The notes: generated by a model from the sequence alone, not told the origin. DNA of 64,000 bases from Azorhizobium sp965227945 (GCA_965227945.1 CBDDGQ010000006.1:1488001-1552000); one strand, 5' to 3'; counted from the first letter of the stretch, positions 35,156-43,655 are shown. A program made the numbers and translations.

Positions 35156-36367
35156 ATGTCCGATGTCATCACCATTGCCGACGAAGCCACGCTCGCCGAG
35201 GCCGTCACCGCCGCCCTGGGGGAGAACACCACCCTCGACATCGTCGGCCGCGGCTCCAAGCGCGGCCTCGGCCGCCCCAGCCAGACCGACCGCACCCTGG
35301 ACGTGTCCGGCCTCTCCGGCGTGACCCTCTATGAGCCGGAAGAACTGATCCTTTCCGCCAAGGCCGGCACGCCCATGGCGGAAATCGAAACGCTCCTGGC
35401 CGGGCGCGGCCAGATGCTGGCGTTCGAGCCCATGGATTATGGCCCGCTCTTGGGCGGTGCGCCGGGGGCGGGCAGCATCGGCGGGGTGTTCGCCTGCAAC
35501 CTGTCCGGCCCGCGCCGCATCAGCCACGGCGCCGCGCGCGACCATGCGCTGGGCGCCCGCGCGGTGTCGGGGCGGGGCGAGGTGTTCAAGTCCGGCGGGC
35601 GGGTGGTGAAGAATGTCACCGGCTACGACCTGCCGCGGCTGCTGGCCGGCTCCTACGGCACCTTGGGGGTGCTGAGCGAGGTCACCTTGAAGGTGCTGCC
35701 GCGCCCGGCCACCCAGGAAACCGTGATCCTGCCCGGCGTGACGCCGGAGACCGCCGGCCGGGCCATGAGCGCGGCCATGGGCTCGTCCTGCGAGATTTCC
35801 GGCGCCGCCTTCCTGCCCGCCGCCATCGGCGCCCGCATTCCGGCCCTCGACGTGGATGGCCCGGTGGTGGTGCTGCGCCTGGAGGGGGTCGCCCCCTCGG
35901 TGCGGGCCCGCCGCGCCATGCTGATTTCCGTGCTGATGCCGTTCGGCGCGGTGGAGGCGATTGACGACGACCCCTCGCTGGCGCTGTGGGCGGCGATCCG
36001 CGATGTGCAGCCCTTCGCCGGCACCGGCGATCGCGCCGTCTGGCGCCTGTCCACCGCCCCGGCCGGCGGCCCGCTGCTGGCGGCGCAACTCGCCGCCGAT
36101 CTCGGCGTGGAGACCTTCTGCGATTGGGCCGGCGGCCTGATCTGGCTGCTGATGCCTGGTGAGGCGGCCCTGGGCGACCAGGTCCGCGCCGCGCTCGCCC
36201 CGTTCGGCGGCCACGCCACTTTGGTGCGCGGCACGGTCGCCGAGCGCATCGGCACGCCGGTCTTCCAGCCGCAGGAGAGCGCACTGGCCGCCCTCTCGGC
36301 CCGGGTGAAGCACAGCTTCGACCCCAACGGCCTGCTTAACCCCGGCCGCATGTATGCGGGCGTGTGA
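35156..36367 (+). CDS. glcE: GlcE, glycolate oxidase FAD-binding subunit
   Basis: 403 residues with an FAD-binding PCMH domain: TLDIVGRGSKRGLGRP, YEPEELILSAKAGTPMAEIETLLAGRGQML, GSIGGVFACNLSGPRRISHGAARDHALG and KSGGRVVKNVTGYDLPRLLAGSYGTLGVLSEVTLKVLP, all typical of GlcE. The C-terminus FDPNGLLNPGRMYAGV is intact. In most genomes glcF follows almost directly; here 1.2 kb of repeats and a DUF559 gene intervene. Confidence 0.95.
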   Translation: MSDVITIADEATLAEAVTAALGENTTLDIVGRGSKRGLGRPSQTDRTLDVSGLSGVTLYEPEELILSAKAGTPMAEIETLLAGRGQMLAFEPMDYGPLLGGAPGAGSIGGVFACNLSGPRRISHGAARDHALGARAVSGRGEVFKSGGRVVKNVTGYDLPRLLAGSYGTLGVLSEVTLKVLPRPATQETVILPGVTPETAGRAMSAAMGSSCEISGAAFLPAAIGARIPALDVDGPVVVLRLEGVAPSVRARRAMLISVLMPFGAVEAIDDDPSLALWAAIRDVQPFAGTGDRAVWRLSTAPAGGPLLAAQLAADLGVETFCDWAGGLIWLLMPGEAALGDQVRAALAPFGGHATLVRGTVAERIGTPVFQPQESALAALSARVKHSFDPNGLLNPGRMYAGV

Positions 36368-36427
36368 GATGGCCTCTTTTCGCGCCCCTCCCGTGCCGCG
36401 CACCGCGCTCGTTGCACCTGCCGCGCC

Positions 36428-36592
36428 CCCTCCCCCCTTGCGGGGGAGGGCTGGGGAGGGGGGTGAAACGCTCTCCGCCTCGGAGCAAGGCAGCAAGGCA
36501 TCAAACCCGGCCGTTTCGGATGCACCCGCGACCGCGCGACCGTCCCCGGCCGTTTCACCCCCCTCCCTGCCCTCCCCCGCAAGGGGGGAGGG
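36428..36592. repeat. C-rich hairpin repeat pair (B then A)
   Basis: Half B at 36428-36470 and half A at 36552-36592, 82 bp apart, in the same B...A order as the larger unit that follows at 36681. First of three consecutive units inserted between glcE and glcF. Confidence 0.9.
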
Positions 36593-36680
36593 TTCCCCGC
36601 GCGTGGGCGGTGAGGGGGTGCCAGGCCAGACACGTTTAACGATTGCCGGTTCGGCGGAAGATTCCAGCTCTCACACCGCG

Positions 36681-37267
36681 CCCCCTCCCCCCTTGCGGGG
36701 GAGGGTTGGGGAGGGGGGTGAAACGCTCTCTCCTTCGACGCCGCCTGATCGAAAGCAACGCTCCGATCGCCCCGCCCACGCCCCCATCGGCCGCCGCACG
36801 AAGGGCCATGTGAAGGCGTTGCGGGCCCAGATGACAGAGGCGGAACAGGCGCTCTGGCGCGATCTGCGCGGCCACAGGTTCGAGAGCTGGTCGTTCCGTC
36901 GGCAGGTGCCCATGGGGGCTTATGTGGCGGACTTCGTCTGCCATCGCGCCAAGCTGGTCATCGAACTGGACGGCGGCCAGCATGAGGCGGGGCATGATGC
37001 GCCCCGTGATGCGTGGTTCACGGCGCGTGGCTATCGGGTGCTGCGCTATTGGAACACCGACGTCCTCGGCAATCGCGACGGCGTCCTGGAGGATCTGGCG
37101 GCGCAGCTTGCGCGACGGGGTGCGGAGCTGGGGTGCGCGGCCCCGGCCGGGCGCGCGGCTGAACCCCATGCATCTGCGTCAGCCAGCGTGCCTGCGCTCA
37201 CCACAGACAGGGCTGAAGCGGCAGCCGTTTCACCCCCCACCCCAACCCTCCCCCGCAAGGGGGGAGG
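36681..37267. mobile_element. B...A repeat unit enclosing a DUF559 gene (candidate mobile element)
   Basis: Half B at 36681-36725 and half A at 37227-37267 flank about 500 bp that contain the DUF559 domain. Orientation is the same as in the short B...A units (GTGAAAC and GTTTCAC facing inward, hairpins outward). The last ~75 bp before half A, together with half A, recur in the neighbouring short unit at 37413-37530. I infer a gene-carrying form of the repeat; mobility is not shown and no target-site duplication was identified. Confidence 0.5.
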
Positions 37268-37577
37268 CGGCGCAGTGCGCGGGCGTGAGGCGTTTGCTGA
37301 ACATGAAGAGAATCAGCCGACTTCCTCTGGGCAACCCGTGCCGGTAAGGCGCGGGGAACCCTCCCCTCTTGCGGGGGAGGGCAGGGAGGGGGGTGAAACG
37401 GCCGGGGCCGGTCGCGCGGCTGAAGCCCATGCGTCTGCGTCTGCCAGCCTGGGTGCGCCCACCACAGCCAGCCCTGGAGCGGCAGCCGTTTCACCCCCCT
37501 CCCCAACCCTCCCCCGCAAGGGGGGAGGGGGCGGGGCGCGCGGCAATGATAATCATCAGGGAGGCAACGGCCCCTAA
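36810..37577 (+). CDS. DUF559 endonuclease-like protein with a repeat-encoded tail
   Basis: The first ~105 residues are a DUF559 domain (Vsr/PD-(D/E)XK-like fold): MTEAEQALWRDLRGHRFESW, YVADFVCHRAKLVIELDGGQH with the putative catalytic Glu52-x-Asp54 and Gln-His, then RGYRVLRYWNTDVL. The remaining ~148 residues translate the flanking repeats (AVSPPTPTLPRKGGGG appears twice, in slightly different form) and are unlikely to be a folded domain. I start at GTG 36810, close to the usual N-terminus; ATG 36831 is possible, and the frame is open back to 36354. Its stop overlaps the glcF ATG as TAATG. DUF559 function is not established; nuclease activity is expected from fold. Confidence 0.75.
   Translation: MKALRAQMTEAEQALWRDLRGHRFESWSFRRQVPMGAYVADFVCHRAKLVIELDGGQHEAGHDAPRDAWFTARGYRVLRYWNTDVLGNRDGVLEDLAAQLARRGAELGCAAPAGRAAEPHASASASVPALTTDRAEAAAVSPPTPTLPRKGGGGAVRGREAFAEHEENQPTSSGQPVPVRRGEPSPLAGEGREGGETAGAGRAAEAHASASASLGAPTTASPGAAAVSPPSPTLPRKGGGGGARGNDNHQGGNGP
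37359..37530. repeat. Short B...A repeat unit sharing its interior with the DUF559 unit
   Basis: Half B 37359-37400, half A 37488-37530. Positions 37413-37530 are a diverged copy of 37152-37267: both begin CGCGCGGCTGAA and continue through CCCATGC, TCTGCGTC, CACCACAG and GCGGCAGCCGTTTCAC into the hairpin. By eye more than 80% identical. Confidence 0.85.
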
Positions 37578-38902
37578 TGCAGACCACATTCTCCCTGGCC
37601 CAGCTGGCGGATCCGCATGTGGCGGAATCCGAGAAGATCCTGCGCGCCTGCGTGCATTGCGGCTTCTGTACCGCTACCTGCCCAACCTATGTGCTGCTGG
37701 GCGACGAGCTGGATAGCCCGCGCGGGCGGATCTATCTGATCAAGGACATGCTCGAGAACGACCGCCCCGCCACGCAAGAGGTGGTCAAGCATGTGGATCG
37801 CTGCCTCTCCTGCCTGTCCTGCATGACCACCTGTCCCTCCGGCGTGCACTACATGCATCTGGTGGACCATGCCCGCGCCCATATCCAGGAGACCTACAGA
37901 CGGCCGTTCTTCGACCGCCTGAACCGCGCCTTGCTCGCCGCCATCCTGCCCTATCGCGACCGCTTCCGCTTTGCGCTGGCCGGGGCGGCGCTGGCCAAGC
38001 CGCTGGCGCCGGTGCTGGATCTCATCAAGCCGCTGCGGCCCATGGCGGCCATGCTGCGGCTAGCGCCCGGCTTTCCCAAGGGCCGCGCGCCCAGCGAGAT
38101 GCCCGGCACCCATGTGGCCACCGGCCCCCGCCGCGCCCGCGTGGCGCTGCTGGGCGGCTGCGCCCAGCCGGTGCTGCGGCCAGAGATCGACGAGGCCGCC
38201 ATCCGCCTGCTGAACCGCTTCCAGGTGGAGGTGGTGCGGGTGGCGAAGGAAGGCTGCTGCGGCTCCCTGGTCCACCATATGGGCCGCGAGGAGCAGGCGC
38301 TGGCCCAGGCCCGCGCCAATGTGGATGCCTGGACCGCCGAGATCGAGGGCCAGGGGCTGGATGCCATCCTGGTCACCGTGTCCGGCTGTGGCACCACCAT
38401 CAAGGACTATGGCTATATGCTGCGCCTCGACCCCGCCTATGCCGAAAAGGCCAAACGCGTCTCGGCTCTGGCCAAGGACATTTCCGAATATGTGGCCACC
38501 CTCGGCCTGCCCAAGGCGGAGCGGCCCATGGGCCACAAGGTTGCCTATCATGCCGCCTGCTCGCTCCAGCACGGGCAGAAGATCAAGGGCCCGCCGGCGC
38601 AATTGCTGCGCACCGTGGGCTTCGAGGTGGCCGAGCCGGGCGAGAGCCACATCTGCTGCGGCTCGGCGGGCACCTACAACATGCTCCAGAGCGAACTGGC
38701 GGTGCAGTTGCGCGACCGCAAGGTGGCCAATATCGAGGCGCTGGCGCCCAGCATCATCGCCGCCGGCAATATCGGCTGCATGACCCAGATCGGCTCCGGC
38801 ACCGCTCTGCCCATCGTCCATACGGTGGAGTTGCTGGACTGGGCCACCGGCGGGCCGGTGCCCGGGCCGGTGGCGGCCGCGGGGCTCAGCGCCGCAGCGT
38901 GA
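37577..38902 (+). CDS. glcF: GlcF, glycolate oxidase iron-sulfur subunit
   Basis: 441 residues. Two N-terminal [4Fe-4S] motifs (CVHCGFCTATCPTY and CLSCLSCMTTCPSGVHY) are followed by two CCG domains (LGGCAQPVLRPEI, KEGCCGSLVHHMG, YHAACSLQHGQKI, HICCGSAGTYN). It carries electrons from GlcDE to the membrane quinone pool. Complete and intact despite the upstream insertion; its ATG overlaps the DUF559 stop. Whether it is still transcribed from the glcD promoter through six hairpins is an open question. Confidence 0.95.
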   Translation: MQTTFSLAQLADPHVAESEKILRACVHCGFCTATCPTYVLLGDELDSPRGRIYLIKDMLENDRPATQEVVKHVDRCLSCLSCMTTCPSGVHYMHLVDHARAHIQETYRRPFFDRLNRALLAAILPYRDRFRFALAGAALAKPLAPVLDLIKPLRPMAAMLRLAPGFPKGRAPSEMPGTHVATGPRRARVALLGGCAQPVLRPEIDEAAIRLLNRFQVEVVRVAKEGCCGSLVHHMGREEQALAQARANVDAWTAEIEGQGLDAILVTVSGCGTTIKDYGYMLRLDPAYAEKAKRVSALAKDISEYVATLGLPKAERPMGHKVAYHAACSLQHGQKIKGPPAQLLRTVGFEVAEPGESHICCGSAGTYNMLQSELAVQLRDRKVANIEALAPSIIAAGNIGCMTQIGSGTALPIVHTVELLDWATGGPVPGPVAAAGLSAAA

Positions 38903-38910
38903 GAATGAAT

Positions 38911-38932
38911 GGCCCGGCATTGTTGCCGGGCC
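38911..38932 (+). terminator. Hairpin after glcF
   Basis: GGCCCGGCA-TTGT-TGCCGGGCC, a 9-bp perfect stem 9 bp after the glcF stop, followed by GGCAAAAG with no T-run. Probably a weak or Rho-assisted terminator before thiE. No thiamine riboswitch was recognised in the gap. Confidence 0.45.
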
Positions 38933-39034
38933 GGCAAAAGTCAATTGGCCGGCCCGGGCGTTCCCCTTTGCACCGGCCGCGTCTATCTGCGCCATGCCAT
39001 CATGGCCCCGCGCCTTCAAGGCCAGGAAAACCGA

Positions 39035-39688
39035 ATGCCCCACCCGTTCGACCTCTCGCTCTATCTGGTCACCGATCCCCGCCTCACCGCCGATCGCGGC
39101 CTGATCGAGACCGTGGAACAGGCGGTGGCCGGCGGCGCCACTTTGGTGCAGTTGCGCGATCCCACCGCCAAGGGCCGGGCGCTGGCGGAACAGGCCCGCG
39201 CTTTGCTGGACCTGCTGGGGCCCAAAGGCATTCCCCTCATCATCAATGATCGGGTGGACGTGGCCGCCGCCGCTGGCGCTCAGGGCGTGCATCTGGGCCA
39301 GGACGACCTCGACCCCGCCGCCGCCCGCGCCATTCTCGGGCCGCAGGCCATCATCGGCCTGTCAATCGGCACGCTGGACGAACTGACCGCCTCCGACCTC
39401 GCCGCGGTGGACTATGTGGGCTGCGGCCCCATCAAGGCCACCGGCACCAAGGGCGATGCGGGCTCAGCCATCGGCGTGGAGGGCTTCGCCTTCCTGCGCG
39501 CCCACATCAGCTTGCCCATGGTCGCCATCGGTGGCCTCACCGCTGACGATGTCCCCGACCTGATCCGCGCCGGGGCAGACGGCGTCGCCGTCGTCTCCGC
39601 GCTGTGCGCCGCCCCCGACATCCGCGCCGCCGCCGCACAGCTGCGCGCCGCGGTCACGGCGGCCCGGGCCGAAGGCCGGTCCGCCTGA
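39035..39688 (+). CDS. thiE: ThiE-like thiamine phosphate synthase
   Basis: 217-residue TIM barrel: LYLVTDPRLTADRG, GGATLVQLRDPTAKGRAL, GIPLIINDRVDVAAAAGAQGVHLGQDDLDP, YVGCGPIKATGTKGDAGSAIG and MVAIGGLTADDVPDLIRAGADGVAVVSAL. Condenses HMP-PP with thiazole phosphate to thiamine phosphate. All substrate-contact segments are present. The ATG has an AGGA 8 nt upstream. No other thi gene adjoins it. Confidence 0.92.
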   Translation: MPHPFDLSLYLVTDPRLTADRGLIETVEQAVAGGATLVQLRDPTAKGRALAEQARALLDLLGPKGIPLIINDRVDVAAAAGAQGVHLGQDDLDPAAARAILGPQAIIGLSIGTLDELTASDLAAVDYVGCGPIKATGTKGDAGSAIGVEGFAFLRAHISLPMVAIGGLTADDVPDLIRAGADGVAVVSALCAAPDIRAAAAQLRAAVTAARAEGRSA

Positions 39689-39739
39689 GTTTTCCCGCGT
39701 TCGCCACTCTCGTTTTGTCCCCCAGAGGAGACCGACATC

Positions 39740-41344
39740 ATGTCGACCCCCGCGCTGACCCTGCCCACCGGCGTTGCCATCACCGGCGCCCTCGCCCCGC
39801 GCTATGAGGAGGTGCTCACCTCCGACGCGCTCGCCTTCGTGGCCGAGCTGCACCGCACCTTCGACGCCACCCGCCGCGATCTGCTCGCCAAGCGCACCGA
39901 GCGTCAGGCCCGCTTCGATGCCGGCGAACTGCCGGACTTCTTAGCTGAGACCCAGGCCATCCGCGACGCGGAGTGGACCATCGCGCCGCTGCCGGCGGAT
40001 CTGCTGGATCGTCGCGTGGAGATCACCGGGCCGGTGGACCGCAAGATGATCGTCAATGCGCTGAACTCCGGCGCCAAGGTGTTCATGGCCGATTTCGAGG
40101 ACGCCTCCTCGCCGCTGTGGGCGAACATGATCGAGGGCCAGCTCAATCTGAAGGATCGCTGGGCCGGCGCCATCGACTTCCATGACCCGTCCAACGGCAA
40201 GGACTACAAGCTCGGCGCCAATCCTGCCGTGCTCATCATCCGCCCGCGCGGCTGGCACCTGCCGGAAGCCCATGTGACCGTGGACGGTGCCGACGTCTCC
40301 GGCGCGCTATTCGATCTCGGGCTCTATGCCTTCCACAATGCCAAGGCGGCGCAGGCCCAGGGCTCTGGCTGCTATTTCTACATCCCCAAGACCGAGAGCC
40401 ATCTGGAAGCCCGGCTGTGGAACGAGGTGTTCACCCTCGCCGAGACCCGCCTCGGCCTGCCGGCCAAGTCCATCAAGGCCACCGTGCTGATCGAGACCCT
40501 GCCGGCGGTGTTCGAGATGGACGAGATCCTCTACGAATTGCGCGACCACATGGCCGGCCTCAACATCGGCCGCTGGGACTACATCTTCTCCTTCATCAAG
40601 CGCCTGGGCAAGAATGCCCGCTTCCTCACCCCCGACCGGGGCCGGATGGTGATGAGCGAGGCGTTCCTGAAGTCCTATGGCGCGCTGCTGGTGAAGACCT
40701 GCCACCGCCGCCACGCCTTCGCCATGGGCGGCATGGCCGCGCAGATCCCGGTGAAGAACGACCCTGCCGCCAATGACGCCGCCTTCGCCAAGGTGCGCGC
40801 CGACAAGGAGCGCGAGGCTGCTTCGGGCTGCGACGGCACCTGGGTCGCCCATCCGGACCTGGTGCCGGTGGCCATGGAGGTGTTCGACCGCCTGATGCCC
40901 GCCGCCAACCAGCTGGGCACCCTGCGCGCCGACGTGTCCGTGTCCCGCGATGACCTGCTGCTGATGCACGAGGGCGCGCGCACCGAAGCGGGCCTGCGCG
41001 AGAACATCCGCGTCGGCGTGCAATATATCGAGGCGTGGCTGCGCGGCCGCGGCGCGGTGCCGCTGTACAACCTCATGGAAGACGCGGCCACCGCCGAGAT
41101 CAGCCGGGCTCAGATCTGGCAGTGGATCCACCTGCAGGCCAAGCTGGACGACGGCCGCACGGTGACCGGCGCCCTGTTCACCAGCCTGCTGGACGACGAA
41201 ATGGCCAAGCTGCGGGAGGTGCTGACCCCCGCCGTCTACGACAAGGGCCGTTTCCCGGAGGCAATCAAGCTGTTCTCCGACATGACGCTGGCCAGCAGCT
41301 TCGAGGAATTCCTCACCTTGCCGGCTTACAAGCTCGTGGCCTGA
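39740..41344 (+). CDS. aceB: Malate synthase A
   Basis: Condenses glyoxylate with acetyl-CoA to malate. At 534 residues it matches the A isoform (about 533 in E. coli), not the ~720-residue G form. Key stretches: KVFMADFEDASSPLW (acidic metal ligand region), LIIRPRGWHLPEAHV (Arg), ATVLIETLPAVFEMDEIL (Glu), GLNIGRWDYIFSFIK and GRGAVPLYNLMEDAATAEISR. A good AGAGGAGA precedes the start. Following glcDEF, it completes a route from glycolate through glyoxylate to malate. Confidence 0.95.
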   Translation: MSTPALTLPTGVAITGALAPRYEEVLTSDALAFVAELHRTFDATRRDLLAKRTERQARFDAGELPDFLAETQAIRDAEWTIAPLPADLLDRRVEITGPVDRKMIVNALNSGAKVFMADFEDASSPLWANMIEGQLNLKDRWAGAIDFHDPSNGKDYKLGANPAVLIIRPRGWHLPEAHVTVDGADVSGALFDLGLYAFHNAKAAQAQGSGCYFYIPKTESHLEARLWNEVFTLAETRLGLPAKSIKATVLIETLPAVFEMDEILYELRDHMAGLNIGRWDYIFSFIKRLGKNARFLTPDRGRMVMSEAFLKSYGALLVKTCHRRHAFAMGGMAAQIPVKNDPAANDAAFAKVRADKEREAASGCDGTWVAHPDLVPVAMEVFDRLMPAANQLGTLRADVSVSRDDLLLMHEGARTEAGLRENIRVGVQYIEAWLRGRGAVPLYNLMEDAATAEISRAQIWQWIHLQAKLDDGRTVTGALFTSLLDDEMAKLREVLTPAVYDKGRFPEAIKLFSDMTLASSFEEFLTLPAYKLVA

Positions 41345-41524
41345 GCGCGTTCGCTCGCCTTGCGATGTTGCCCCGGACGGCGCACCGCCGTCCGGGGATA
41401 CCTGTTACGAAAATTTCACATGGCGCGCCCTTATCGTGCCGCGTCTCCATGCGCATATGCCGGCCGTACCTTGGTGCACCCTTCCCTAGGGGAGGATGCG
41501 CCTGCCTCTGACCGGAGACGGACG

Positions 41525-42349
41525 ATGACTCCCGAGGAACGTGCCCTCATTGACGGCCTGTTCGACCGCATGCGTGCCGTGGAAGCCCAGCCGCGTGACG
41601 CGGAGGCGGAAGCGCTGATCGCCCGCCGGCTCGGCGATGCCCCTCACGCGGTCTATACCCTGGCGCAGACGGTCCTGGTGCAGGAACACGCGCTGCAGCA
41701 GGCGTCCGCGCGCCTGCAGGAGCTGGAAGAGCAGGCCAAGGCCGCGGCGGCGGCGCCCCCTGCCAGCTTCCTCGGCGGTCTGCTCGGCGGTGGCCGCACC
41801 TCGGTGCCCACCGCTGGCGCGCGCCCCGCTTCCGCCCCCATGGGGCTGCCGCAGGGCTATGGTCAGCAGCCGGCGCCGGGCTATGCGCAGCCGCCGCAGC
41901 AAGGTTACAGCCCGCAGCCCAACAATCCCTGGGGCCAGCAGGGTCAGCCCATGCAGCAGGCGCCCCAGCGCGGCGGCCTGTTCGGCGGCGGCGGTGGCGG
42001 AGGCGGCTTTCTGAGCGGCGCCCTGACCACGGCGGCCGGTGTGGCCGGCGGCGCCTTGCTGTTCGAAGGCATCAAGGGCCTGATGGCCGGGGGCACCGGT
42101 CCGATTGCGGCGCAGGCCGCCTCGGCGCTGGAGGCCCCGGCGGCGGCGGCGGGCGATCTCGCCAGCCAGGCGCAGGACGCGCTGGGCGGTGCGCCCCAGT
42201 CGGTGGCCGATGCGGCCCCCTGGTCTGCCGCTGATCCGAGCGTGACCGACACCGGCACGCCCGACCCCGGCTATGACACCGCCAGTGCGGATACGGGCGG
42301 CGATTGGGGCGGCGATGACGGCGGCGGCGACGATTCCAGCTGGACCTGA
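41525..42349 (+). CDS. DUF2076 protein
   Basis: 274 residues. The N-terminal ~80 residues match DUF2076 (MTPEERALIDGLFDRM, DAEAEALIARRLGDAPHAVYTLAQTVLVQEHALQQASARLQELE), a helical, probably coiled region. It continues into Gln/Pro/Gly-rich repeats, a glycine run, a hydrophobic segment (LTTAAGVAGGALLFEGIKGLM) and an Asp/Gly-rich tail ending DDGGGDDSSWT. Presumed periplasmic or membrane-linked; function unknown. GGAGACGG precedes the ATG. Confidence 0.88.
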   Translation: MTPEERALIDGLFDRMRAVEAQPRDAEAEALIARRLGDAPHAVYTLAQTVLVQEHALQQASARLQELEEQAKAAAAAPPASFLGGLLGGGRTSVPTAGARPASAPMGLPQGYGQQPAPGYAQPPQQGYSPQPNNPWGQQGQPMQQAPQRGGLFGGGGGGGGFLSGALTTAAGVAGGALLFEGIKGLMAGGTGPIAAQAASALEAPAAAAGDLASQAQDALGGAPQSVADAAPWSAADPSVTDTGTPDPGYDTASADTGGDWGGDDGGGDDSSWT

Positions 42350-42390
42350 GCGGCTCTGACATTCCGGTGCCTCGCCAAGAGGCGCCGATT

Positions 42391-42419
42391 GCCCGCGCGT
42401 CTGACGCGCGGGCTTTTTT
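42391..42419 (+). terminator. Intrinsic terminator after the DUF2076 gene
   Basis: GCCCGCGCGT-CTG-ACGCGCGGGC followed by TTTTTTG; a 10-bp perfect stem and six T residues, the clearest intrinsic terminator in the window. Confidence 0.92.
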
Positions 42420-42583
42420 GTGCGCGGAGGACGGGTGCGCAGGCGGCACGGCCGCTCGGCGCCCGTGTGGCCAGCGGCCCCCGATCAGGGGCGAGGACCC
42501 GATCCCGCCGGCGGGAGCGCGCGCCTCTGCGCTCGTGCGCCGCCCGTTCTCTCCCGCGGGCGGTCTTCGCGCGCGGGCCGCGA

Positions 42584-42784
42584 CCCTCCCCCCTTGTGGG
42601 GGAGGGCAGGGAGGGGGGTGAAACGCGCTCCGCCGTCGCGCGGCCGGAGGTTTGCGGGTGGGATGCGCGGTCACCCGCGCTGTCGCTCCTGGATCACGTC
42701 CGTGGGGCGGATTTGGCGTGGCGCGCACCGGGGGGCAGCCGTTTCACCCCCCTCCCCAGCCCTCCCCCGCAAGGGGGGAGGGGG
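42584..42784. repeat. C-rich hairpin repeat pair (B then A)
   Basis: Half B at 42584-42625 (loop variant TTGTGGG) and half A at 42741-42784. It takes up the middle of the 532-bp gap between the DUF2076 terminator and pdeM. The rest of that gap (42420-42583, 42785-42881) shows nothing recognisable. Confidence 0.9.
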
Positions 42785-42881
42785 CGCGGTGCGCCCGCCC
42801 TCCTTTGTGTTGCGCACGCTCTGCGCGGGCGCGTCGCTGCTTTTCTCCCGAGGAGGTCGTCCTGTGTGCCGCCCCGACCCC

Positions 42882-43595
42882 TCAGTCCGCGCGGCAGGCG
42901 TGGCTGGCGATCCTGAAGGTGCGGTCGGCGCCCAGCAGATGGGCCTCGAACCGATCGGCAAACAGGCCGGCCACGGCGGCGTCGCGCACATTCAGGCCGC
43001 CCGCATAGGCGCCCAGGGCCGGCAACACGAGGCGTTCGCCGTCGGTGGCAAAGCAGCGGCGGCGGATGCCGCGCCCCCGCACGGTGAGCTGCGCCACCGG
43101 ATGCAGATGGCCGGCGATCTCGCCCGCGCAGGGGCTGGGGGATGGCTCATGCCGCAGCACGAGCGGCCCCACGCGCATCTCCCGCGCCCAGTCGCCGCCC
43201 AGATCTTTTGCCGGCTCTGGATCATGGTTCCCGGCGATCCAGATGAAGGTCCGGCCGTGCTGCAGGGCCTGAAGGCGGGTGCGCGCCTCCGGCTCCAGGC
43301 GCTCTTCGCCCCAGCGGTCATGAAAGCTGTCGCCCAAGGCGACGATGGTGCGCGGTTGCAGCCCCGCCACCAGGGATTCGAGGCGCACAAGGGTCTCCGC
43401 CGTATCGTAGGGCGGCAACATCTGGCCGCGGCGTGCAAAGGCCGAGCCCTTTTCCAGGTGCAGGTCAGCCACCACCAACAGCCGCTCGGCGGGCCAGAAC
43501 AGGCCGCCGCGCGGATCCAGCTCCAGCGCGCAGCCGTTCAGCACCACCAAAGCGGGCTGGAACGGAGCGGGAACAGAATCGGGGCGATCGAGCAT
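42882..43595 (-). CDS. pdeM: PdeM, ligase-associated DNA-damage-response phosphoesterase
   Basis: 237-residue calcineurin-type metallophosphoesterase: LLVVADLHLEKGSAF (D-x-H), IVALGDSFHDRWG (GDxxHD), IWIAGNHDPEP (GNHD) and CAGEIAGHLHPVAQL (GHxHP). This matches the PdeM proteins associated with Lhr helicase and ATP-dependent DNA ligase. Family members are normally encoded next to lhr; here lhr begins its 3' end 7.6 kb away at 51221 on the same strand. Probable role in DNA end processing in repair. Confidence 0.9.
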   Translation of the reverse strand: MLDRPDSVPAPFQPALVVLNGCALELDPRGGLFWPAERLLVVADLHLEKGSAFARRGQMLPPYDTAETLVRLESLVAGLQPRTIVALGDSFHDRWGEERLEPEARTRLQALQHGRTFIWIAGNHDPEPAKDLGGDWAREMRVGPLVLRHEPSPSPCAGEIAGHLHPVAQLTVRGRGIRRRCFATDGERLVLPALGAYAGGLNVRDAAVAGLFADRFEAHLLGADRTFRIASHACRAD

Positions 43596-43655
43596 GTCTG
43601 TCTATGGCCGATCACCGCCGGGCCGGCAAGCGGGTCGCCGGCCCGAGACGGGCGG

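Noticed and set aside
36354..36809. Longer version of the DUF559 protein starting at the glcE stop
   Set aside because: The first ~150 codons translate repeat halves and unrelated spacer; the conserved N-terminus lies near 36810-36831.
38903..39034. TPP riboswitch upstream of thiE
   Set aside because: No THI-box consensus (CUGAGA / ACCUGAUC-type) could be found; only a simple hairpin is present.
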